DNA of 10,077 nucleotides from Fidelibacterota bacterium (lineage in GTDB: Bacteria > Fidelibacterota > Marinisomatia > SCGC-AAA003-L08 > D37C17): NCBI GenBank assembly GCA_018671635.1, contig JABHHG010000179.1, positions 1-10,077 of the forward strand, given 5' to 3'. Position 1 is the stretch's first letter. Every line of letters starts with the position of its first letter. This document shows positions 1-7,177 of this stretch, one piece after another. Both the position numbers and the translations under genes were made by a program. The notes below the pieces were generated by a model, which searched no databases, was not told where the DNA came from, and saw only the letters and a list, made by a program, of their open reading frames with translations.

Positions 1-636
1 AAGGGTGGACATGAATGCACCATTCCCTGTTTTAATATCTAAGACTAAGCCTTTAATTCCCTCTGCAATTTTTTTACTCATAATACTGCCACAAATTAAA
101 GGGTAAGATGCCACGGTGTTTGTCACATCTCTCAGGGCATAAATTTTTCCATCGGCAGGACATATCTCAGATGTTTGACACATGATTGAGATTCCCACAT
201 CTTCCACAATTTGAGCAAATTTTTCTACTGAGATTTTACAATTATACCCAGGGATGGTTTCTAGTTTGTCAATAGTTCCACCTGTATGACCTAAACCACG
301 TCCGGCCACCATGGGTACATAACATCCACATGCGGCTAAAATGGGCCCCAGAATAAATGAGACTTTATCGCCTACACCACCGGTGCTATGTTTATCCACC
401 ACGAATCCAGAAAGGTGAGAGAAGTCTAATTGTGCTCCAGAATTGAGAATGGCATCAGTGTACGCGGAAGTTTCAGAAAGGGTGAGTCCATTTTTCATAA
501 CCGCCCGTAGCCAATCGGTCATTTGAGAATCGGTAATTTTGTCAGCGGTATAATCAGTAACTAAAGCGGAAATTTCAATGTCTGATAGGGGTGTTCGGGA
601 TAATGTTTTTTGAATAATGGCTTCCCTTGAAGGCAT
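1..636 (-). CDS. deoA: Thymidine / pyrimidine-nucleoside phosphorylase, N-terminal part (cut by window edge)
   Basis: This gene encodes a cytosolic enzyme of nucleoside salvage that splits thymidine or related pyrimidine nucleosides with phosphate into the base and (deoxy)ribose-1-phosphate. I translated 212 codons from the ATG at 636-634; the family is about 430-440 residues, so roughly the second half lies beyond the left edge. Visible landmarks are DKHSTGGVGDK (81-91), the family signature GRGLGHTGGTIDKLE (112-126), PADGKIYALRD (160-170) and DIKTGNGAFM near the edge. H83, R169, S184 and K188 have the spacing of the E. coli active-site residues H85, R171, S186 and K190, so the enzyme should be active. 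The reading frame is intact. It starts 5 nt after the carbonic anhydrase stop codon with no clear Shine-Dalgarno sequence, which suggests translational coupling as the last visible gene of the operon. The choice between DeoA and Pdp substrate range cannot be made from this half. Confidence 0.93.
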   Translation of the reverse strand, partial: MPSREAIIQKTLSRTPLSDIEISALVTDYTADKITDSQMTDWLRAVMKNGLTLSETSAYTDAILNSGAQLDFSHLSGFVVDKHSTGGVGDKVSFILGPILAACGCYVPMVAGRGLGHTGGTIDKLETIPGYNCKISVEKFAQIVEDVGISIMCQTSEICPADGKIYALRDVTNTVASYPLICGSIMSKKIAEGIKGLVLDIKTGNGAFMSTL

Positions 637-641
637 AATGT

Positions 642-1154
642 TTAACTTTGATTTTTATATTCTTGTGAAAAATCGATGTAATGCTGTGCACGCTCAATGA
701 TCATTTCTAATTCTTCATCAGTAGTTTGGCGAACAATTTTTGCAGGGAGTCCAACCACCAAAGAGCGAGGGGGAATTATCATATTGGGCGGTACGACTGC
801 CCCCGCCCCTACAATTGAGCCTTCGCCAACTACCACATCATCCATAATAATAGAGCCCATTCCAATGAGGCATCGGTCTTCAATGGTTGCACCGTGAATA
901 ATGGCGTTATGCCCAACGGTTACTTCTTCACCAATACGTGTGGGTGATATATCGGTAGTCACATGAACCACTGAGTTATCTTGAATATTACTTCGATTTC
1001 CAATGGTGATAAAATGCATGTCTCCACGAACCACTGTGCCAAACCAGAGTGATACATTTTCACCCAATGTGACATCGCCAATTAAATCTACCGATTCAGA
1101 AATATAGCATGAATCTGGAATTATGGATGATTTCCCTCTAAATTTTTTGATCAT
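642..1154 (-). CDS. Gamma-class carbonic anhydrase-like hexapeptide-repeat protein (YrdA/PaaY/CamH type)
   Basis: This is a 170-aa left-handed beta-helix protein with [LIV]-G-x4 hexapeptide turns across roughly residues 15-122, followed by a C-terminal helix (about 145-167). The three zinc-ligand histidines of gamma carbonic anhydrases are present: H64 (SVVH), H82 (VGH) and H87 (IIHG). R43 and D45 (RGD) and Q58 match the other conserved active-site positions of Cam. The first two histidines are 18 residues apart, against 36 in archaeal Cam, so it lacks the acidic proton-shuttle loop, as in the short CamH/YrdA/PaaY group. Members are trimers with metal sites between subunits; some hydrate CO2, others have no proven activity. 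The ATG overlaps the permease stop as ATGA, and the stop lies 5 nt before deoA. Carbonic anhydrase chemistry is plausible but not certain, because PaaY- and CaiE-like proteins share this pattern. Confidence 0.88.
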   Translation of the reverse strand: MIKKFRGKSSIIPDSCYISESVDLIGDVTLGENVSLWFGTVVRGDMHFITIGNRSNIQDNSVVHVTTDISPTRIGEEVTVGHNAIIHGATIEDRCLIGMGSIIMDDVVVGEGSIVGAGAVVPPNMIIPPRSLVVGLPAKIVRQTTDEELEMIIERAQHYIDFSQEYKNQS

Positions 1155-2527
1155 GCGGAATTACCATTCTTTTTGAAGATATTAAGGATTTCGAAGTTGA
1201 TAAACTTTTGCTCACGAGATGTGCGATAGCATAAAAATATGCCCAATGCACCCAATATTAAATTGGGCAACCACATAGAAAGAGCAGGGGAGAGTGAGCC
1301 TCTATCTGCAAATTCTTCACCGGCAATGAGAAAGGCCCAATAGATGATGAAAAATCCCAAACTAAATGCCATGCTTACCGAAAATCCCCCTTTTCGCGCC
1401 ATGATTCCCAAGGGTGCCCCAATAAGGATGAATACTAAACTGGCCATGGGAATAGAGAATTTTTTATGGAGCTCAACCGTATATTTGTTAATGGACCGCA
1501 GATATGAATTAATGAGGGAGAAGTCACTTTGGATACCTCGTTTTAAATTTTTGATTCTACGTTTGAAGGTATCCACTTTTTTGGGCGCCACAGCGTTGAG
1601 CGAATCAATTACTGATAGTGAAAAACGGTCTAAATGGAGGTTGATTTCCTCAAGGGTTGCAAAAGTGGGAATATTAATGAGCGCTTCTTTACTCAATCTA
1701 TTATTCACACGAGCTCTCACATTGTCAACTTTTTCATGAAAGGATGAGATTTTATCCTGCATCATGGTATAGTTCATTTCACGATCTCCCCGAATACTAC
1801 TGTCACGTCGATTCAAACTGAGATTATCCACAGGAATAATCACTTGATAATGATCAAAGAATATTTGGCGATATTCACCATCTCGGCTTGAGAGTTCGTG
1901 GATGACACCATTACTCAAATTGAGGAGGACACCATCTTCTAACATTTCAATGGTACCTTCTTTTGCCGTAACGGTTCGTTGTGATATATCTGTGGCTTTG
2001 TTAAAAATAATGATGTCGGTGAATAGGTCATCTTTGCGACCACCCAATAGAATATTATTTTCAGGAAGTGTGTCAATGAAATAGCCCACTTCAAATTCTA
2101 AATCGGGACGTTTTCGACTTAAATCAGAAGAGAGGAGTCGTGCTTTATGATTCATTTCTGGGAGGGCAAAATTGTTGAAAATAATCATGAGTAAAGTTAT
2201 GCCTGTTCCAAACCCTATGGCAGGAAGTAGGAGTTGCAGAAATCCAGTTCCGGACGACCGCATTGCCATAATTTCATTGTCGGATGATAGTCGTCCAAAT
2301 GCCATAAGTGTTGCCACTAAGACAGCCATGGGGACGGCTAATGCAAGAATCCACGCAAGGTTTAAAAACATAAATTCACCCAAGAGAAACATGTCTAATC
2401 CTTTACCCAAAAATTTATCAATACTTTTGAGTAAAAAGTTGGCCAAGAGCACAAATAGGAGTACAAACAATGCCATGATGAATGGCGAAATATGCTCTTT
2501 TACAATATATTTTGAAAGGATTCTCAT
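1151..2527 (-). CDS. LptF/LptG family permease of the lipopolysaccharide export ABC transporter
   Basis: This is a 458-aa inner-membrane protein of the YjgP/YjgQ family. The layout is three N-terminal membrane helices (about 13-34, 55-77, 97-120), a large periplasmic part (about 125-350) and three C-terminal helices (about 357-375, 382-402, 415-434). The cytoplasmic stretch GRLSSDNEIMAMRSSG (78-93) is the family's coupling-helix region that contacts the LptB ATPase, and FSIPMASLVFILIGAPLG (357-374) is the conserved start of TM4. With its partner permease, LptB and LptC it would extract LPS from the inner membrane. It is about 90 residues longer than E. coli LptF (366) or LptG (360). The extra length is a helical, charged segment at about 255-350 between the beta-jellyroll and TM4. 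No lptB, lptC or second permease is in the window. LptF versus LptG cannot be settled here; the SDNEI..MR stretch looks slightly more LptF-like. Confidence 0.92.
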   Translation of the reverse strand: MRILSKYIVKEHISPFIMALFVLLFVLLANFLLKSIDKFLGKGLDMFLLGEFMFLNLAWILALAVPMAVLVATLMAFGRLSSDNEIMAMRSSGTGFLQLLLPAIGFGTGITLLMIIFNNFALPEMNHKARLLSSDLSRKRPDLEFEVGYFIDTLPENNILLGGRKDDLFTDIIIFNKATDISQRTVTAKEGTIEMLEDGVLLNLSNGVIHELSSRDGEYRQIFFDHYQVIIPVDNLSLNRRDSSIRGDREMNYTMMQDKISSFHEKVDNVRARVNNRLSKEALINIPTFATLEEINLHLDRFSLSVIDSLNAVAPKKVDTFKRRIKNLKRGIQSDFSLINSYLRSINKYTVELHKKFSIPMASLVFILIGAPLGIMARKGGFSVSMAFSLGFFIIYWAFLIAGEEFADRGSLSPALSMWLPNLILGALGIFLCYRTSREQKFINFEILNIFKKNGNSA

Positions 2528-2546
2528 GTTCTAAATTAAAACTAAT

Positions 2547-3542
2547 TTATTTCAATGGGTATAATAGATGATGTTTTTCACCATCATCTGTAAATTCAAT
2601 CATGGGTGAGGGTAATTTAATGAAACTTAGTGTTTGAGCTACCCAATGCCAACGACTATTGTGATTAGGAAGTATTGAAAGTATATTTAAATCTAATCCA
2701 AAATAGTAATTTTCTTTTAAAGGATAGGGAAGTTCATCAATGACATTAAACCCCTTAACATTATAGCCTACAGCTAAATCAAGACCATTGAGCCACATCT
2801 TTTTATAATGATTTGGGAGTAAATTTTTTACATTAATAGACATGAAAAATGTAATTTCCTCATAATTTTCTATAAGGACCATACTATTAATTTTGGCATC
2901 CCGAATTAACTTTGAATAATTATATAAGTATTTAGGAGTAAAATTTTGAAAGAATGGGATGTAATGTTGCAGGTAGTAGTATAATATTCCGGTAGTATTT
3001 GAGTAGATATCATATTTACTAAAACCGTACTCTGGAGCAACCCCATCTTTATATTCTAATTGAAACATTTGAATGAAGCTAATTAGTCCTCCATATAGAG
3101 TTGCTTTATTCCAACTGAGCCCCGATGAAATTAGCAAGTCAGTATTAAGATTAGATAGCAAATATCCACTATACGCATGCCCAATTTTATCAGCTAATTT
3201 TGCATAACTAGCAGTTTCATATCGGAATGGTTCCTCTTCGCCAAACCACCAACCGGGTTGGAGAACATACTTATAGGCCAAATATTGACTTAAAATTAGA
3301 AATAAACTTGTTTTTATCATACTCTCTTTAGAGATATATGATTCTTTATATGGGGTACCACCGGTGAAAGTATATTTCCGATGGCCAGCATATGTAAATT
3401 TTTCAATGGATAGATGTAGGTTTTTATTTTGTAAAGTGGAAAGTGAGTCATTTATATTTATCAATAGATTTTCACCAAACAATTTATTGCCTAAACATTG
3501 AAAACTAAAAATTAGAAATAATATTATGAATTTATAATTCAG
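2547..3542 (-). CDS. DUF2279 (YfiM-like) exported protein, probable CTG start
   Basis: No in-frame ATG exists between the upstream stop (TAG, 3566-3564) and the conserved part. A TTG at 3482 would give 311 aa, but the CTG at 3542 has AAGGA 5 nt upstream and adds 20 residues that form a convincing signal peptide: a Lys near the start, then a hydrophobic run FIILFLIFSF, then Gln-Cys-Leu-Gly. I therefore choose CTG (331 aa). DUF2279 features are a Trp-rich WWFGEEEPF (98-106), ADKIGHAYSGYLL (117-129) and the DG...GFSKYDIYSNTTG block (166-185), matching the family pattern DK.GH plus DG(Y)GFS..D...N..G. The C-terminal half (about 200-331) has alternating hydrophobic beta-type stretches, which would fit an outer-membrane or periplasmic protein. 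QC is a poor lipobox, so a lipoprotein is uncertain. It overlaps the TPR gene by 11 nt and ends 19 nt before the permease. The function of the family is unknown. Confidence 0.68.
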   Translation of the reverse strand: MNYKFIILFLIFSFQCLGNKLFGENLLININDSLSTLQNKNLHLSIEKFTYAGHRKYTFTGGTPYKESYISKESMIKTSLFLILSQYLAYKYVLQPGWWFGEEEPFRYETASYAKLADKIGHAYSGYLLSNLNTDLLISSGLSWNKATLYGGLISFIQMFQLEYKDGVAPEYGFSKYDIYSNTTGILYYYLQHYIPFFQNFTPKYLYNYSKLIRDAKINSMVLIENYEEITFFMSINVKNLLPNHYKKMWLNGLDLAVGYNVKGFNVIDELPYPLKENYYFGLDLNILSILPNHNSRWHWVAQTLSFIKLPSPMIEFTDDGEKHHLLYPLK

Positions 3543-4149
3543 GATGTTCCTTGGATAGTTTATCTAAAGATATAGATGAAATGCATTGATCTAAATCTTT
3601 TGCGATCAAATAGTGATGAATTGCATCTTTTGCTTTTTTTTGCTTTTGTTTTACATGAGCTAGGGAGAGATGAGTAGTGGCATTTTTAAAGTCAAGCTCC
3701 AATGATTTTGTAAACCATTCTGCTGCTTTTTTCCATTTATTATTTGAAGCATGGATGCACCCCAGTATATTCATGGATATGGGTTGATTAGCATATTCTT
3801 CAAGACTGGAACGCGCATATTTTTTGGCAAATACATAATCATGTGAATCCAAATAAATCTGAGCAAGTTCCCCTAAGTAAATGGATGTATTATACTTTGA
3901 TAGTCCCATTTTGAACATATGTCGTTTGGCTTGTGGAAACTGTCGTTGTTTCATAAGAGAATTACCCTTTTCTTCTGAAACTGAAGATTTTTCTAATCCC
4001 GAATGGATGGCATTTTTTAATGATTTGATGGCCAATTTCACATTATCTTCTTCCAAGAAAATTTTAGCCAATTCATAATGAGCTTGAGCAAAATGAGAAT
4101 TACTTTTGATGGCCGATTCTAAATGGGATTTGATGAGAGAATTTGACAT
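3532..4149 (-). CDS. TPR-repeat protein (second of a related pair)
   Basis: This is a 205-aa, all-helical, apparently cytosolic protein with no signal peptide or membrane helix. The N-terminal unit (about 8-48, HLESAIKSN...AQAHYELAKIFLEEDN) closely resembles the first unit of the neighbouring 249-aa TPR protein (HLERAIEIN...ADAHFELALLLVEQEN), so the two probably arose by duplication. More degenerate TPR-like helix pairs follow (about 54-85, 88-120, 122-154, and 156-187 with THLSLAHVKQKQKKAKDAIHHYLIAKDLD). TPR arrays bind protein partners; the partner here is unknown, with the adjacent cyclase or coiled-coil proteins as reasonable candidates. It starts 9 nt after the upstream TPR stop and has a good Shine-Dalgarno sequence (GAGGG) just before the ATG. 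Its end overlaps the start of the DUF2279 gene. Confidence 0.82.
   Translation of the reverse strand: MSNSLIKSHLESAIKSNSHFAQAHYELAKIFLEEDNVKLAIKSLKNAIHSGLEKSSVSEEKGNSLMKQRQFPQAKRHMFKMGLSKYNTSIYLGELAQIYLDSHDYVFAKKYARSSLEEYANQPISMNILGCIHASNNKWKKAAEWFTKSLELDFKNATTHLSLAHVKQKQKKAKDAIHHYLIAKDLDQCISSISLDKLSKEHPEL
3548..3552 (-). promoter_or_regulatory. Shine-Dalgarno AAGGA deciding a CTG start
   Basis: AAGGA on the minus strand lies 5 nt before the CTG at 3542-3540, inside the last codons of the upstream TPR gene. It is a better-placed ribosome site than the AGG seven nt before the TTG at 3482. Only the CTG start retains the signal-peptide-like N-terminus of the DUF2279 protein. Confidence 0.5.
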
Positions 4150-4158
4150 TGACCCTCT

Positions 4159-4908
4159 TTATTTTTCGGCCTTTAATAGTAGCGCCAAATGGAAATGGGC
4201 TTTGGCATATTCAGAATTTATCTTAATGGCTTTTTCAAAATGAGTTTTGGCATTACCGCTATCATCTTGGGCATTGAGTACTAATGCTAGATTGTAATGT
4301 GCCTTATCAAAATCAGGCGATATGTCGATGGTCTTCTGAAAATGTAGCTGTGCCCCCTTATAATCAGGTTCTTCAACAAGTGTGCCATCTTTATCATTCT
4401 TCACGCCATTTTTTAAGAGCTTACCTAAATAATAGTGGGCATCTTTAAAATTTCCATCAATGTCAATGGCCGTTAGATAATTCTTTTGAGCCTGTTCAAA
4501 ATCTTCAGGATCTGTTAATAATCTACCTAAATGATAATATGCAAGGGTGTGGTTTTGGTCCACATCCGTCGCTTTTTCAAGATTATTTTTGGCCTCTTCA
4601 AATTCTTCTAAGTCACGGAGTAATAGTCCTAAATGATAATAGGCATCTGCAAAATTTTGATCGAGATCAATGGCTTTGAGGAAATGTTCGCGGGAGAGTT
4701 CAGACTCCGAGATTGCCTGGAGGAGGAGGGCAAAATGGAAGAATGATTTCGCGTCGTTGCTATTAATCTCGATCGTTTTTTCAAAATGTTTACGGGCTTT
4801 TTTATAGTTTTCCTGTTCAACCAATAAAAGTGCCAACTCAAAATGAGCATCAGCAAATTCTGGATTTATTTCTATGGCGCGCTCTAAATGTTTTTGTACG
4901 TCTTTCAT
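4159..4908 (-). CDS. TPR-repeat protein, six to seven regular 34-residue repeats
   Basis: This 249-aa protein is almost entirely TPRs. After a capping helix (1-16), units begin near residues 18, 52, 86, 120, 154 and 206 and follow the pattern (F/D)AxAHxxLAxLLxxxxxxxxAxxHFEKAIxIN. The fifth unit carries an insertion of about 18 residues (near 168-185, NGVKNDKDGTLVEEP) that interrupts the helix pair. The last half unit ends in LALLLKAEK. Units stay similar at the DNA level too: a TAAATGATAATA stretch on the plus strand recurs about 100 bp apart near 4527 and 4628. There is no signal peptide, so it is likely a cytosolic protein-interaction scaffold. It follows the adenylate cyclase by 10 nt with a GGA Shine-Dalgarno and precedes its 205-aa paralogue by 9 nt. 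Its position suggests a role with the cyclase, whose own C-terminus also carries a TPR-like unit; that is inference. Confidence 0.88.
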   Translation of the reverse strand: MKDVQKHLERAIEINPEFADAHFELALLLVEQENYKKARKHFEKTIEINSNDAKSFFHFALLLQAISESELSREHFLKAIDLDQNFADAYYHLGLLLRDLEEFEEAKNNLEKATDVDQNHTLAYYHLGRLLTDPEDFEQAQKNYLTAIDIDGNFKDAHYYLGKLLKNGVKNDKDGTLVEEPDYKGAQLHFQKTIDISPDFDKAHYNLALVLNAQDDSGNAKTHFEKAIKINSEYAKAHFHLALLLKAEK

Positions 4909-4918
4909 CGTTTATCCG

Positions 4919-7177
4919 TTATTTAGATTTTGAAACCCAAACACCATTCCAGTCTTTTGGATTTTGTTTTTTGAGAGTTGTACATCTATCGATGTACATA
5001 ATGGAGGCCTTGTCTTTTGGATTTGCCTTTTCCGCTTTCTTGAAATATTTAATGGCATCATCCCATTTAGCTTCGTTGTAGAACTCCATACCATTATTAA
5101 ACATCTCTAAAACTTCAATCATATTGGGGAATGATTCTTTCGTATGATAATCTAAAACTTCATAGACTTTCACCGGTTTAGTTTTCCCTTTAACAATCAT
5201 ATTATCTACTTGTCGGGTTCGGTATGTGGCTTTGAATGCCTTGAAAGAATATTCAGTAGTGAGGATGTGAGCGCCATACTTTTTACATGCGGATTCTACC
5301 CGAGCAGCCAAGTTTACGCCATCCCCAATTACGGTATAATCCATCCGTTTTGGAGATCCAATATTACCCGACATAATATTATCGGTGTTTAGGCCCATTC
5401 CATGATCGATGGGGAGCTTACCTTCTTTGGCTCTACGCATATTATAATCGTTTAGATCATTCATCATGGCGATGGCGGCTCGCACGGCACGGTCTGGGTC
5501 ATCATCGTGAGGGAATGGCGTTCCGAAGATGGCCATCATGGCATCACCTATAAATTTATCTAACATCCCACCTTCATTTTGAACACAATCAACCATAATA
5601 GTAAAATATTCATTAAGGAGAGCAACCGTACCTTGTGCACCCAATTCTTCGGTGAGTGTGGTAAAACTTCTAATATCAGAGAAGAGCACGGTGCCAATAC
5701 TTTCTTGACCACCCAATAAACCTTCACCTCCATCCATAAGCTGTTCGGCAAGGTCCGCATCCATATATCGTGACATTGTGGACTTCATCCGTTTTTCATT
5801 GCTGATATCTTCCAGCATTATCATGGTACCCAAAGATTCATTCTCAGTACTTTTGAGAGGTACTATAGAAACATTGGTTGAAATTTTTTCATTTTCGAAT
5901 GTCAATTCAGCATCAGGGATGTATTCCCCTTCTTCTACATTTTCAAGTTTTGAAAGTATCCACTCGTTTTCACCTTTGAAAAAATCAGTGGCCTTTTGTT
6001 TAAGGATTTGTTGACTCTCTTCCAATTTCATGATGCGCAAACCAGAATCATTACAGGTTTCGATTTCACTATCTTCATTTATAGTGATTACACCATTTGA
6101 CATACTGGAAAGCATGCTTATATTATAGTTCATTAAGTTTTGAACATTATCAAATAGTGCGGCATTTTCGATACCAATTGAAATTTGAGATGTGAATGCC
6201 ACCAATCGTGCTTCATCTTCACTGGAGAATGAACCGCCACGCTTATTCAATACTTGACTGACACCAATGATTTTGCCATCTTTATTGGTAACCGGGGCAC
6301 AGAGCATAGAGCGTGTAAAATATCCAGTTTGTTTATCAAATGCTGGATTAAATCGCAAGTCTGCATAACAATGGGGTATATTTAGAATTTCACCTGAAGT
6401 AAATACGGTTCCCGCAATCCCCAAATGATTTGGAAATCGAATTACATTCTTACCTAAACCTTCTCCAACTTCCGTATAGAGTTCACTGGTTTTCTCATCA
6501 TTAATGAAAAGTGATGAGCGTTCAGCATCTAACATGGTGGTGATTGTTGACACAATTCGACTCAATAGTGAACTTAATTCTAATTCTGATGAAATCTGTG
6601 AAACCACATCCAAAAATTCTAACTCTTGTTTTCGAGAGGCTTCCATTGCCTCCAAGGCGATATGACTTTGTAATGCGATGGCGGCTTGCTTTGTCATGGC
6701 TTCTAAAATTTCTAAATCTTGCTCATTGAACGGTGCGCCTGATTTATTCAATAATTGAGAAACACCGATGGTTTCTCCCGTTACGGTTCTGAGTGGAGTA
6801 CATAGAATATTTTTGGTTCGGTAGCCCGTACGCATATCCACTGATTTATCAAATCTGTCATCTTTGTATGCGTCTAAAATAATGGCACCTTTTTGATTCG
6901 TATATACCCACCCGGCCACACCACGAGTGTTCATGATTCTGATTTCACGCATGAAATTTCCTTGTGCCACCCGAGAATAGAGTTCACCAGTTTTTTCATT
7001 ATTCAAAAATATGGTGCCCCGTTCAGCCCCAATAGTAGAAGTGGTAATGCCCACCAGAGTTTCTAGCGCATTATCCAGTGACTTTGTGGCAGCAAGATCA
7101 TTATTGACATTGAGTAATAGTTGCGCAAATTTATCAGATCCAACTATCTTTTTTCGACTTGTAGTTGTACTACCCAT
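4919..7177 (-). CDS. GAF-GAF-PAS class III adenylate cyclase (CyaB1/CyaB2-like)
   Basis: This 752-aa soluble protein makes cAMP from ATP. Domains are GAF-A (about 25-170), GAF-B (about 190-340), a PAS-like domain (about 345-460), a signalling-helix linker (RYMDADLAEQLMDGG, 470-484), the cyclase domain (about 492-675) and a C-terminal TPR-like unit (about 690-733) ending in KDWNGVW. Catalytic residues are complete: metal aspartates D501 (FSDIRSFT) and D545 (KFIGDAMMAIFG), base-reading K541 and T615, and transition-state N622 and R626 (NLAAR). K plus T instead of K plus D marks class IIIb, the group including bicarbonate-stimulated CyaB1, CyaC and mammalian sAC. GAF-B has the full NKFDE signature (N311, K312, F317, D321, E322); GAF-A has NK..F...D but Leu in place of the final Glu. 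The order matches Anabaena CyaB1, where cAMP binding to the GAF tandem activates the enzyme. It overlaps the coiled-coil gene by 8 nt and has a GAGG ribosome site. Confidence 0.95.
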   Translation of the reverse strand: MGSTTTSRKKIVGSDKFAQLLLNVNNDLAATKSLDNALETLVGITTSTIGAERGTIFLNNEKTGELYSRVAQGNFMREIRIMNTRGVAGWVYTNQKGAIILDAYKDDRFDKSVDMRTGYRTKNILCTPLRTVTGETIGVSQLLNKSGAPFNEQDLEILEAMTKQAAIALQSHIALEAMEASRKQELEFLDVVSQISSELELSSLLSRIVSTITTMLDAERSSLFINDEKTSELYTEVGEGLGKNVIRFPNHLGIAGTVFTSGEILNIPHCYADLRFNPAFDKQTGYFTRSMLCAPVTNKDGKIIGVSQVLNKRGGSFSSEDEARLVAFTSQISIGIENAALFDNVQNLMNYNISMLSSMSNGVITINEDSEIETCNDSGLRIMKLEESQQILKQKATDFFKGENEWILSKLENVEEGEYIPDAELTFENEKISTNVSIVPLKSTENESLGTMIMLEDISNEKRMKSTMSRYMDADLAEQLMDGGEGLLGGQESIGTVLFSDIRSFTTLTEELGAQGTVALLNEYFTIMVDCVQNEGGMLDKFIGDAMMAIFGTPFPHDDDPDRAVRAAIAMMNDLNDYNMRRAKEGKLPIDHGMGLNTDNIMSGNIGSPKRMDYTVIGDGVNLAARVESACKKYGAHILTTEYSFKAFKATYRTRQVDNMIVKGKTKPVKVYEVLDYHTKESFPNMIEVLEMFNNGMEFYNEAKWDDAIKYFKKAEKANPKDKASIMYIDRCTTLKKQNPKDWNGVWVSKSK

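Noticed and set aside
1344..1739. 131-aa plus-strand frame within the permease gene
   Set aside because: It lies wholly opposite the LptF/LptG coding region, has no ribosome site and no recognisable domain.
2172..2534. 120-aa plus-strand frame opposite the permease N-terminus
   Set aside because: It is antisense to conserved membrane-helix coding sequence and has no family features.
4912..5094. Short minus-strand frame overlapping the cyclase 3' end
   Set aside because: It is a shifted reading frame inside the intact cyclase gene, which explains the sequence fully.
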